Source: Lumnitzera littorea (Eukaryota; Streptophyta; Magnoliopsida; Myrtales; Combretaceae). From it: a stretch of DNA of 64,000 bases. The position numbers and the translations under genes are program-made. Of the stretch, positions 1-11,177 are shown in pieces. The notes beneath the pieces are model-generated. The model searched no databases. It was not told the origin of the DNA and saw only the letters and a program-made list of their open reading frames with translations. Location of the stretch: the NCBI GenBank assembly GCA_024138015.1, contig JAMXBB010000009.1:11798052-11862051 (forward strand). The letters are read 5' to 3'. Each line of letters starts with the position of its first letter. Within the stretch, counting starts at the first letter, position 1.

Positions 1-1600
1 GTAGATCAAATTGGGGAAAACATTGCTCCTCGGTGCTTAACTTACTTCAAACAGCTTGGCGAAACATTTGAGAAAGCCCTTGGGCTAAGGAGCGAGTGAT
101 CGGTCCTTAATCAGTATTATCCTCTTCGAGTTGTTTGAGATTTAGGATCAAATGTAGTTCAGGTCTAGGTTGCTCGTCCTCGGGAGTGTAAGTTTAAAGA
201 TCGACAATGTTAAAGGAGTTTGAGACTCCATATCCTTTAGGTAATTCAATCCTGTAGGCATTAGGATTGATCCTTTCAAGCACTTTGAAAGGTTCGTTGG
301 CTCAAGGAGACAACTTGCTCTTCCTCAAGTTTAAGAATTGTTCCTTACCGAGATGTATCCAGACTAAATCACCGGGTTGAAATTCTCTCTTCTATCCTTG
401 GTTTCACTTCTTGAGCATGGTGTTAGCTCAACTCAATTGTTCTATAGCCTTCTAGTGCATAGCTTTGATGGCCTCAACTCTTTTAATGGCTAGTCAATCG
501 TCATCAAGCTTTAGTTGAGGTACTTGGTCTATTGGGAGCTTGGGGTTAAACCCATAAGTGACCTCAAATTGAGACATGCTAGTTACACTATAGGCAGTCT
601 TGTTGTAGGTGAACTCAATGATTAGCAGGCATAGATCCCAGTCGGCTGTGTTTTGTTTGACATCAACTTACAGCAAAGTTCCCATAGTTCTATTGACAAC
701 TTTAGTCTGTCCATTAGTTTAAAGATGGCAGGGTGTGCTATACAATAGCTTGGCTCCCATCCGACTCTATATTGTCCTTCAAAAGTAGCTCATGAACTTA
801 GGGTTTTGGTCTGAAACAATGGTTTTAGGTAAGCTGTAAAGCTTGATCACCTCCTATAAGAAAAGAAAAGAGATAGCTGAAGCATCGTTAGTTTTGAAAT
901 AGGGCACGAAATATGCCATCTTGCTAAATTGATCTACAACTACCATAATGGAGTCCTTCCCCCAGAACATTTTTAGTAATTCTAACATGAAGTCCATACT
1001 TAGCTCAGACTATGGTTTAGTCGGGACAGGCAAGGGTAGATAATGACCTTGCTCAGCTTAGCTCTTCACCTTCTTGCAAGTCGCACACTTTTCTAATACA
1101 GACTGCACGTCTCTCATCATTCTTGGCCAAAAGAATCTCGCGGATAGTACTTCATGGGTTCGATGTTGGCCAAAATGTCCAGTTAATCTTGCTCTATACA
1201 CTTCACACACTAGCAATTCTCTCATGGAACAGGTCAAGATAAATAGTCTCCTTTTCTTGAATAAGTATCTATCTTCTTCGTGATAGTCATCTAATGTCTA
1301 TCCTTCTTCACATCAAGCATAGATAAGACCAAAGTATGGGTCCTTAGCATATAAACCCTTTATGGTTGAAAAACCAAGAAGCGTTGTTTACAGCTTGGTT
1401 AGGAGGGTATGTCATCTCAATAAAGCGTTAGCCGTTACATTGTTCCTTCAATTCTTGTATTTTATGATATAAGAAAAACCCTTCATGAACTCGACCTATT
1501 TGGCTTGTCTCTAAGACAACTTCAATTGGTTCTTTAGATATCTTAAGGATTCATAATTGGTATAGATCACAAATTCCTTAGGCAGCAAATAGTGTTGTTA
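1..1600 (-). pseudogene. G1 integrase region (broken)
   Basis: Integrase joins retroelement cDNA to the chromosome. On the minus strand the HHCC zinc-binding domain is readable at about 1071-1185: GHFGQHRTHEVL gives the two histidines and EKCATCKK the CxxC pair. Downstream (about 860-1010) core-like wording such as VVVDQFSKMAYFVPYFKT is visible. The rest of the core and the C-terminal part down to position 1 are crossed by stops in all frames. The identification is by recognised motifs; activity is excluded by the stops. Confidence 0.75.
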
Positions 1601-1639
1601 TATCGTTAGGGCTTAGACTAAGAAGTAGAACTCCTTGTC

Positions 1640-2780
1640 TTAGATTAAATAGTTGAGTGTAACTCCTCGAAGTTTTTCATTGAAGTAAGCAATAGGTCGA
1701 CTTTCTTTCATTAGCATAGCTCCTATGCTTAGTCTAGATGCATCATACTCTACTTTGAACACTTCGTCAAAGGTCAGCAGAGCTAAGATGAGGGCTATAG
1801 TTAGCCTCTCCTTTACTTCCTCAAAACTCCTCCTCTCTTTCTCTCTCCATTTGAATTCGGCATTCTTCTTTGAGAGTTCAGTAAGTGGGGTCACAATTGT
1901 ACTGAAATTCTTTATGAATCTATGATAGAATGAAGCCAAGCTCTAAAAACTTCTCACGTTAGCTAAATAGGTTGGCACAAGCCATTCTATGATCACTCTT
2001 ATCTTCTCATCATCGACTCGGATACTACCTCCACTCACAACAAACCCCAAGAAGATCACCTTGGGTCAGCAAAAGTTGTACTTCTTTAGATTGGTGTAGA
2101 GTTTTGTAAAAACTTTTCAGAGATGCTCCTTATGAGTCTCTAGGTTGGGACTGTGCACCAAAATATCATCAAAATAAATTACGACAAATCTCCCTATGAA
2201 TTCTCAGAGCACATGATTCATCAGGTATATAAACGTGCTTAGCGCATTGGACAGTCCAAATGGAATTGCAAGCCATTCATATAAACCATGTCGTGTCTTG
2301 AATGCGGTCTTCCACTCATCACCTTCATACATTCGGATCTGATGGTATCTAGACATGTGCTCGATCTTGGAGAACAATCTTACTCCACTTAACTCATTTA
2401 GCATGTCATCAAGTTTGGGTATGGGATATCTGTACTTGATGGTGATTCGATTAATTGCTCAGCTATCCACATACATCCTCTAAGAACCAACATTCTTCAA
2501 CACTAATAGGGCTGGAACGGTATAGGGGCTAAGGGACTTGTGAACATACCCTTTCTCCATTAGCTCATTTACTTACCTCTACAACTTGGCGGCTTGTTTA
2601 GGATTTAGCCTACAGGTAGGCTTGTTAGCTAATGTAGCTCCTAGCTGTAGGTCGATCGCATGCTTTATGCTTCGGATTGGGGGCAGACCTTTTGGTAATT
2701 CCTTTAGAAATAGGTTGGCAAATTTCTCTAATAAGGTTTTTATCTCGGTAAGCAACTCCTCTTCATCGGGTCTCAACTCT
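1640..2780 (-). pseudogene. G1 reverse transcriptase and RNase H (broken)
   Basis: The RT reads from the pre-RT segment (2579-2776) through SKIEHMSRYHQIRM and FKTRHGLYEW (2204-2404) to the catalytic YFDDIL motif, whose FDD codons lie at 2165-2173 and are intact. The connection and RNase H start follow at 1640-1939, with KVEYDASRLSIGAML and the RPIAYFNEKL motif. At least three in-frame stops or indels separate these pieces. The conserved FDD shows the ancestor was catalytically normal; the copy itself cannot give a full enzyme. Confidence 0.8.
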
Positions 2781-2905
2781 AGAATTCTTCAGACAAGCAG
2801 ATAGGTCGGTCCTTCTAGCTCCATCTCCCTTTTTAATTCGGTTTGAGTCATCACGAAAGCCTCTTTCTTCAAGATTCAACTAAGTTGGGACTGCAAGACC
2901 TTTAC

Positions 2906-3823
2906 TTACTCGGTAGTCATTGAACTCAATTTCATCCTCCTACCATTATGCTCTATAAAACATGTATTCCTCCTTCTGTCGTATATAACAGCTCGATCAA
3001 ACATCCATGGTCGTCCAAGTAAAATATGAGACTCATTCATGGGTAGTACATCAGGCAGTACATTACATAGCACTTTGTCTCGATACTTGCCAATGCAAAT
3101 CAGCATAGACACTTGCTTGTTCACCTGTAAGGCTCCTTTATCACTAAGCTAATGAAGCTTGTAAGGTTTCAGGTGGGGTTTAGTTAGCAATTTCAACTGC
3201 TGGACCATAAATGCAAAGGCTGGATTAGTGCAGCTCCCACTGTCAATGATCAATTCGTACAGTGATTCATTTACCTTGCATCCAATATGGAAAAGATTTT
3301 CCCTTTGTTTATCTTCAAGTATGGAACTAACACTCATCGTCCTTCTCAACACTAGAGTGGTTGGCATAAAGTTGCCTTCCTCACCATAGATAACTTCCTC
3401 CTCAAATAGTTCCATCTAGTTGTCTTCTTTCAACTCTTCTACTTCTTCATTAGTACTATTGACTTCAATAGTCGGTACCTTGCTTCAGATCACCATTATT
3501 TACCTGTTCAGATACTAAGTGGCTATGTGTCCAAATCTTTGGCATTTGAAACACTTGATCTCACTCATCTTCCTCCCTGTACTTTAGCTCTTCTCAAACT
3601 TCCTTAAGGGTTCCTTCGCCTCGGTTTGGGTAGCCGAAACAATTAGGTCGCTGAAACGGTTAGGTTTTAGCAACCTTACATGGTTCTAATCGCATAGGTT
3701 TGCTCAGAACAGTTTGGCTACTGCTTGGTCAGCTAATTGGCAGTCGGAACCTTCCTATTCGGCATTTTTCTATTCTCTAGGTGGCTCGGATCATGTCGTT
3801 GTCCTGCTCTAAAGTGGCAAAGT
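2906..3823 (-). pseudogene. G1 gag zinc knuckle and aspartic protease (broken)
   Basis: At about 3500-3560 the minus strand reads CFKCQRFGHIA, a CCHC-type gag knuckle whose last cysteine is lost (Tyr follows). Next, the segment 3149-3415 has LIIDSGSCTN, the D-S-G active site of a retropepsin, with Asp at residue 58 of that segment. The flap half (2906-3124) has the ILLGRPWMFDRAV motif typical of plant gypsy proteases. Stops near 3125-3148 and 3416-3480 split the frame. Gag upstream of the knuckle fades out before 3824. Confidence 0.75.
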
Positions 3824-5578
3824 TGTAACAGTTCCCCATTTTAAGATAGAAACTGGCCATACAGTTGCTATCTTAGATTTGATTTACATAAGGCGTCCAC
3901 GACTAACCCACTTCGAAGTAAACAGTTTATAAATTAAGTATGTTATTTACTTATGAACTTAAGAAAGATACATACTTTTATTGAAATAACTTGAATATCT
4001 TTACAAGATTAGCAACTTAATCCTAATCTACTTAAGTAATTTGTAAATTAAAACTAAAAGCTTTAAATAATAATCTATACTTAAGAGTGTATCCAGTCTT
4101 TAGTTTATATCCTCACTCTCTTGGATCCTGCAGTTGTTAACTTTAAGGTAAATGTAATCTACTTCTTAGCTACCACCTGTCACAAAGTCTATAGGGATGT
4201 GAGTAATCATAGCTCAGTAAGTTGGGACGAAGACTTAAAACCATACAAAAAACATAAACAGGGTTATCAACCCAATTTTTATGTGTAATGCATGTTTAAA
4301 CAAATGCCATTGCATGACATTGTCTACTTCGTCATGAGATTAGAGAAATTACACCTGCTCTAATTCGAGTTGAGGAGTTTCCATTAATACAATATCTCAC
4401 GACCAAACCTAAGCTTGTGCAATAAAGACACTACTCCTCCTACGATTACTTTTGAACCATTAACTTTACCCTTGTCACGGCCTCTTTACCTGTTATTTAG
4501 TTCTACTAAAGACGAAGAAGAGACTAATTATGCTATCTAGCACTATCCCTTTCGAAGAGGTCGGTATTTGGCCGGAGAATCCTAATATTCCCTTAATAGG
4601 TTGTTATGCAGGTCTAGTTTAGATTTATGAGTCAAATATTTGGTTAGGTCCATTTTAGGGTGATCAATCATTTCATACAAATCACACCATACAAGTCAAT
4701 GCAGTACATCAACATCATATCATCAACTTAGAACAAGCACATATGCATAGTCAACTATTTAATAAGCACAATCAAGTATAATTTTAGGCCTCTGAGTATT
4801 ACAATTTAGTACTCCAAAATATAGTAATATATTAATCCCAACTTACCTGAACTCCTCGCTTACTCACTCTAGATGCAACTCGTATTAGCCATCGTAAAAA
4901 ATCCCTATAATATAAATATTGTTTTAGTTTTTCATATAATTGCTATATATTGGTTTTATCCTATAACGCCTATTGTTATCTTTGGTTTAGGGTTTAATAT
5001 ACCTAATTATCTAAGTTTTCAAGTTTTTTACAATTATTCTTGAATTAGGTTAAGTTTTTATTTAATTTTCGTATCGATTTCTAATTTAGGTTCCAAATCA
5101 GTTTTAACTACGAGTATTATACGTAAATCCTAAAAATACATTTCAAATCTAAATGTAAAATTAATCACATCAAGTTCGAATATTCTAAATATCACTTTTG
5201 AGTCCTTAATTAGGATTCCAGTCTACTCGGTATATTCTAATACTCATTTATGTATTGAATTTACTCCTAATGTGAGAAAATTTTACATTTTTCATATAAT
5301 TACCCTAATTTAAGTTTCCTACTAGATTTATTATATAGTTTTATTATTATTATATTATCAATTTTTATTCTAATATTCTTTATTTGTTATATTTCCTATT
5401 TCACATATTATGTATTATTACCTATTATGTACATAATACATACAAATAATGTCCTCATCACTTCAAATATCATCTCTTAACTTCAAAATTAACTTAAAAT
5501 TTACAATTTTTACCTATTATATATTTACTACATAATACTCTAATAATTACATCTAACACCATAACCACACATCTTAAA
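3824..5578 (-). mobile_element. LTR-like block, chromovirus type, truncated on the right
   Basis: The block starts TGTAACAGTTCCCC. Read on the minus strand this is the ...GTTACA end common in plant Del/Tekay-type LTRs. It is collinear along its length with 27465-29180: shared landmarks are the 'gcgtcc/tatgac' stretch near 3890, 'gctctaattcgagtt' near 4357, 'ctcagtaagtt' near 4212 and the 'gtgagaaaatttta' stretch near 5272. The two copies are clearly diverged, much more than the Athila-type LTR pair. Homology stops near 5578, where Tat-type coding sequence begins. It may be what remains of the G2 3' LTR or a separate copy; no target duplication was found. It holds no gene. Confidence 0.6.
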
Positions 5579-8500
5579 GCCAATTTCCCTACTCCTACAG
5601 AGGTCAGCGTGTGTAAAAGGGATCAACAATTGGCACAGTCCTTATACATAAGGGCTTTGAGACGAGAAGAGGTATTTCAAGTTAAAACTTGTCCGAAAGG
5701 CAAGTCAATTGGCATCGAGAATGCCGAAAGTGATACTGAGGAAATTCCTTTAGGGGACGACCCAGGGAAAGCAACGAGAATCAAGAAACCCTTGTCAGCA
5801 AATACTCGACAAAGTTTGATCAACTTCTTATAGGCTAACGCTGAAGTGTTTGCATGGTCTCCTTTAGACATGCTGGGTATCCTGAGAGAAGTTATGGTAT
5901 ACAAGCTCCAGATTGATTTGAACGTAAAGGTGGTCCAACAAAAGAAGGGGTATTTTGTGCCATAGAGACAAGTAGCAATAAATGAAGAAGTCTAGAAGTT
6001 ATAAAAGGCAAGATTCATCCGGGAAGAGCTTTATATAACTTAGCTAGCCAATTGTATGTTAGTCAAGAAGTTTAACGGCAAGTGGAGAATGTGCATAGAC
6101 TTCACAGATCTTAACAAGGCCCGTCCCAAAGATTGTTTCCTACTACCAAAAATTGATCAAATGGTAGATGCAATCACTAGACACGCGTAACTTTCCTTTA
6201 TGAATGCTCTCTCTGGTTATGACCAAATCAAGGTGGATAAGGAGGATGAGGTCCACAGGTCCTTTGTTACCAATTTTGAACATATTGTTACATGGTGATA
6301 CCTTTTGGACTCATGAACCTTGATGCAACATACCAAAGACTTGTTACCAAGATGTTTAAACCTCAGATTCATAAAAACGTCAAAATACATGTCAACGACA
6401 TGATTGTGAAGAGCATGAAGGAAGATTAGCATCTTGCAAACCTGTAGGAGAAGTTTGCTACTTTGACGAGATACAACATGAAACTCAACCTACAAAAATG
6501 CGTCTTTGGAGTAACATCAGGAAATTTTTTAGGCTACATGGTTACTCTGTGTGGCATTGAGGCCAACCTGAGAAATATTGAAGCCATAAGGAATATGAAA
6601 TCACCTCGTACTGTCAAAGAAGTGTAGGAACTCACTGGGTAACCCTCAACAGATTTGTGTCAAGAAGTGCAGATAGGTGTGTAAAATTCTTTAAAATTTT
6701 AAAGAATCTAAAAGAATTCAATTGGACTCACGATTGGGAAAGAGCTTTCAATGAGCTAAAAGAATTTCTTGCATCACTCCCAATACCCTTGACACCCATT
6801 CTTGGAGAAAATTTATATTTGTACCTATTGGTTAGCTGTCGAGCTATTTCTTCTGTACTGGTTCGAATTGATAGCAAAGAGCATCGACTCGTTTATTACA
6901 CGAGTCATGTTCTACGAGGGCCAAAGCTTCAATATACAAAGATTGAAAAGTTTGTATTAGTAATGGTCCTCTCGGCAAGGAAGTTAAAACCATATTTTGA
7001 AGCTTACCAGTTCATTGTTCTTAACAATAAGCCATTGTAGTAAGCATTGCAATGGCCTAATTCCTCGGGGAGGATGATGAAGTATGCCCTTGAGCTTAGT
7101 GACCATGGTGTACAATATAAACCCCAAATGACATCAAAGGCTCAAATATTGGTAGATTTTGTAGCTGAATTTACTAGCGAGGAAGATTATGTGGAGGTTA
7201 CCGAGAAACCTATTTGGTTATTTTATGTAGATGGTTCTTCGATGTGAGAAGAAAGTTGTGTAGGCCTAATTCTTTAAGGCCTCCATAATGTCAAAGTTCA
7301 TTATGTTTTGAAATTTGGATTCTCAACCAGCAACAATGAAGCAAAGTATGAAGCTCTAATCATCGGACTGAAACTGGCAAAAGAAATAGGTGCCATGAAA
7401 CTCAAAGTGTTCGCTGATTCCTAATTGGTGGTAAATTAGGTAACGAGAAGTTGCGCAGTAAAGGAAGAGGAAATGAGTAAGTACCTATTGGTGGTTCGAA
7501 CGCTTGCAGAAGAATTCCAATCTTTCTCCATCCACAAAATTCCGAGAAGCAAGAATATTGCGGTCGACAAGTTCTTAAAGTTAGCTAGTTTGGCATTCCC
7601 TAAATTGAGTGATAAACTTTTCATTGAGTTTCTTCCTCAGAAACAAAAAGTTTATCCACTTTCTTGCAGAGCTGTGAGTTGGCTCTTTACCAGAGAGAAA
7701 AATCATAGATGGATCCTCTAGTGGATTATCTAAGAGATGGTACCTGCCTTGACGACAAGAAAGGAGCATGAAGATTGGCATACCAAGTTGTGAACCATAC
7801 GTTGATTGATGGTCAATTGTATAAACTTGGCATATCACAACCCTATCTTCGATGCCTTCTTCTAAGAGATGCCTAAAGGGTGTTATCCGAGTTACATGGT
7901 AGCATATACAATAACCATGTAAAAGTGCAGACACTATATGTCTAAGCATTGCGACTTGGCTATTACTGGCCAACTATGAGAGAGGATGTAAAGGAAGTTG
8001 TTCGGCATTGTCCCCAGTGTTAGAAGCATGAGTTACCAAGTCATGTGCCTACAATTGAGTTATGTAGCCAAACCAGCCCTTGCCTCTTCGCCTAGTGGGG
8101 GATTGACATTCTTGGACCGTTTCCGAAGTCTACTACCCTAGCGACAATTCTTTATTGTTGCTGTGGATTACTTTACCAAGTGGGCAAAGGCTGAGGTAGT
8201 GGCATGGATCACCGAGTAGAAAATGTTCATCTTTAGCTCCATCATATTAAAATTTGGAGTTCCTTACATGATAATTACGGATAACAGCCCATAGTTTGAC
8301 AACAATAAGTTTTGGGCATTTTGTGAGAAATACGTCATTCGCCTCAACTATAAGTCTGTAGCGTACTCTTAGACGAATGGATAAGTTGAAGCCATAAACA
8401 AGATCGTACTGCATAGCCTAAGACAGAAAGTAAATTAAGTCAAGGGGAAATGGGCCAATGAACTAACGGATGTTTTATGGGGGTATTGAATCACCTACAG

Positions 8501-8928
8501 AATTGTGACTAGGGAAACACCCTTTAGGTTAGCATATGGCACGGAAGCCATGTTGCCGATTGAGTTGGATTTGTCAAATTTACGGATTTAGAATTTTAAT
8601 TTATGGTTAATGAAGTCGGATTAATAGCAAATTTAGACACCATTAATGAAATTCGGGATATTGCAAGAGCTATGATCACGACATATCAGTATAAAGTGGA
8701 AAGGTATTACAATTAGAAAGTGAAGCATAAGGTTTTTCAACTTGGGGATTTAATTTGTCGAAAGATGGAAGCTATTGTTGCGCGAGCAAATCAAGGGAAG
8801 CTTAATGCCAATTGGGAGGATCTTGTCAAGATTCGGGAAGTCAGGGGACCTATCAACTGGAAAGGTTGGATGGATCTATCATTCCTCCAAGGTGGAACAC
8901 TGAGAATTTGAAATTATACTTCAATTGA
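5579..8928 (+). pseudogene. Tat-type pol: RT, RNase H, second RNase H, integrase (broken)
   Basis: The frame opens with PTPTEVSVCKRDQQLAQ, the stretch just before RT. RT follows with KKFNGKWRMCIDFTDLNKA and NALSGYDQIKV. The catalytic YVDD position reads HVND (codons 6388-6399), so the first catalytic Asp is Asn. RNase H 1 lies at 6657-7040. RNase H 2 (7215-7600) has FYVDGSS, NNEAKYEAL and KVFADS, supplying the expected D, E and D residues. Integrase has YYWPTMREDV and the zinc-binding C residues of HCPQC near 8015. Pol ends with WNTENLKLYFN and a stop at 8926-8928. More than ten stops, mostly TAG, and frame changes make it non-functional. Confidence 0.85.
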
Positions 8929-9526
8929 TAGCTTCGCTTATTTGCAAGGTGACAACTAACAAGCTTGTAAGATTACGTTGCTTTTTTTTTTCTAAGAATT
9001 ATGTTTGAAGTCCATGTTTCTTATTCTTCTTATTAATGAGGAGTCAATAAGTTCTAGTCTATCACGGCTAACGAACTCCATAAATTAATCTTACAGCCAA
9101 GTAATACGGCTAGTCTACGCCTCAAATTGTTAATGGACAATGTCTATAAAGACACATGAATGGAGCATGTGAAATAAAACATGCTTAGAAATAATTGTGC
9201 ATGTGAAATAAAACATGCTAAGAATTAATTGGGTGTGTAAAATAAAACATGTTGATAAATAATAGGCATGTGAAATAAAACATGTTGAGAATTGATTGGT
9301 TGTGTGAAATAAAACATGCCGAGAATTGATTGGGCATGTGAAATAAAACATGCTGAGAATTAAATAGTTATGTGAAATAAAACTCCTGATGCATGAACTA
9401 AAACATATTGAAAATAGTCATATGAAGGACATTTCATTTAACCAATGTAGTTACAAAAGTACGGCTTAACAATTCATCCAAACAATTACATGAGAAGACA
9501 CAAGGTATAAAGAATAGAAAAGAATC
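8929..9526 (+). other. Tat element untranslated stretch after pol
   Basis: This stretch joins the end of pol to the 3' end of the antisense gene. It includes a T-run near 8982 and the minisatellite described separately (9164-9420). No coding frame with plausible composition was found outside those. In Tat elements this 3' region is known to vary quickly. Confidence 0.6.
9164..9420. repeat. 33-35 bp minisatellite in the Tat element 3' region
   Basis: About seven to eight direct copies of a unit built on 'catgtgaaataaaacatg' followed by 'ctgagaattaattgg'-like sequence. Unit length is mostly 33-35 bp; the last two copies are shorter and more diverged. Each unit core is itself a near-palindrome (CATG...CATG). 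It lies between pol and the antisense gene. Confidence 0.85.
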
Positions 9527-10237
9527 CTATGGCCTACTGTCGGAATCAACAAAAGTAATTCTTGGACTGGAGGTTGGGGCTTTCTCCAAGCAAACCACTT
9601 TCTCGGTATATGGGTTCTCGTCTTCCACTGGATCCTTAGCATGAGCTTTGCTACCACCCTTATTAACAATCTTGGCACCTGCCTCATTGTCTTCGTCGGC
9701 ACTGCTAACTTTGTTGTCAATGTCGGCGAAGTCAAGGCATGAGAGATTGTAATTAGGCTGAAACTTCAGGATCTTCTTTCTTGCTGCTTAAACCCCCTCC
9801 AACAACTTCTTCCATAGAAGCCTCTAGTATTTCTGACTAGGAGTGACTATATTGCGAGCCTCTTCAACTGATGGTCCTCTCCTTACAATCTCCTCTAATT
9901 TGATTACATGGCTTTGTAAGTTCGAGTTGTTGGTCTCCAACTCTTTAATCTGCATTCTAAGCTTACCTTCCTCTTCGCTCATTGTGCAAAGAGTTTGACC
10001 TAGGCCCTAGCACTCTTCTTTCTTCTTCTATAGCTACTCTTTTAGGCCTTTAGACTTTTCATGTTGCTCTTCCATTATGGCCTTTAGGCTTAAGACTTCA
10101 TTGACAGTAAGGGCATGTGTCAACTTTTCAGTAGTAAGGTCTTCTTAGAACTTTCTTGCCTCCATCTCAACCCTTATCCTCACATTCTCGACAACAGCAG
10201 TTTGGGCTTTCGATGCATTGTATGCATCCTCAATTCT

Positions 10238-10307
10238 CTATAACAAATTTACTTAAGACAATCAAGAATAATTCGACATAACATATGGATACAACCCAAG
10301 ATATTAC
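10238..10307 (-). other. Predicted intron 3 of the antisense gene (70 bp)
   Basis: On the minus strand the donor is AGG|GTAATATC and the acceptor TTTGTTATAG|AGAATTG. The upstream exon ends ...EADKEAKR and the downstream exon starts RIEDAYNASKAQ, so removal keeps the frame with no lost codon (phase 0). The interior is AT-rich and has stops. Confidence 0.75.
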
Positions 10308-10361
10308 CCTCTTCGCCTCTTTGTCAGCTTCGTTTAAAACCGTCAGAATGTGGCTGCTCAT

Positions 10362-10430
10362 CTAGAAAAGGAAACGTGTTATTAACTCGAACGAATTCGA
10401 CAATTAAAAGTAATGATTATGGATACTCAC
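10362..10430 (-). other. Predicted intron 2 of the antisense gene (69 bp)
   Basis: On the minus strand the donor is GAT|GTGAGTATCC and the acceptor is TTTCCTTTTCTAG|ATGAGC with a good polypyrimidine tract. The exons join as ...HILAKLYD and MSSHILTVLNEADKEA in phase 0. This is the best-formed of the three introns. Confidence 0.8.
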
Positions 10431-11108
10431 ATCATATAATTTAGCTAGGATATGGACCTTATTGCAATTGCCAACTCTATCAACATCCCTCCTCGTAAAA
10501 TGTTTATCCTTGGGAAGAATAACTCCTTCCATTAAAGCCAAAGACTTTGTCCTTTCACTTAAAGCTAAGTCAGTATCTAGAATCGTGTGGTTCCAACATG
10601 GGACAAAGTACTCGTCAACCTCCTTATTGGGAATGAATTCGATACTGCTGATGTTGATTGCTTTATTGCCTCCTTCATCCTCTCGTCTAAATCTTTGGAC
10701 CTTTTGGTAGCTGGTTGGTTGACGAGTTCTTTCACGAGTCTCTTGTTGTTGCTCGACGCTACCTCCATTATCAGGGACGACCCTTCAACGGCAGTGATAT
10801 CAGCCTCACTGTAGGGTCGAATCTCTTGAACCTCCTTTCTTAACTCTACAACAAGTGGAACATCTTCAACAATCTCGATAGAAGGTTCCCTTGAATGAGC
10901 AATTTTAGTTTTTGGTCGGCAGATTCTTCTTCCCCTTCTTCTGCTTCTTAGCCAGTTGAGAAGGTTTCTATTGTGCTATAGTTTGTTTAGTTGTGTCTTT
11001 AGCCACCTTTTTCACGTCTGTTGGTTGACTAGTAGATGCAGCGATCGCATGCTTATCGGCCTTTGATTTTTTGCCCTTTTCTTTGGCTAGTAGCTTGGTA
11101 GGATTTAC

Positions 11109-11177
11109 CTTGCTAATACGCATATTTGCGACATGAGCAAATAATTAAATATCAACACAACAAAAGAATAAACTTAC
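11109..11177 (-). other. Predicted intron 1 of the antisense gene (69 bp)
   Basis: On the minus strand the donor is AAAGAAT|GTAAGTTT and the acceptor ATTAGCAAG|GTAAATCC. The exons join as ...ALLNTKN and VNPTKLLAKEKGKK in phase 0. A closer AG four bases upstream would break the frame. The interior is AT-rich. Confidence 0.65.

Larger units (their letters stand above)
1..3823 (-). mobile_element. G1: decayed chromovirus-like Ty3/gypsy element (gag end, PR, RT, RNase H, INT)
   Basis: On the minus strand the domain order is gag zinc knuckle, protease, reverse transcriptase, RNase H, integrase, which is the Ty3/gypsy order (integrase last). The frame is broken by many stops and small indels, so no complete polyprotein remains. 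The integrase C-terminus runs toward the left window edge and the 3' LTR is outside. The gag N-terminus is missing: homology stops where an LTR-like block starts with TGTAACAG at 3824. The integrase and RT wording is of chromovirus type, but I cannot assign the clade safely. Confidence 0.85.

Noticed and set aside
9164..9420. CRISPR-like array
   Set aside because: Units are contiguous tandem repeats with no unique spacers, in a plant retrotransposon.
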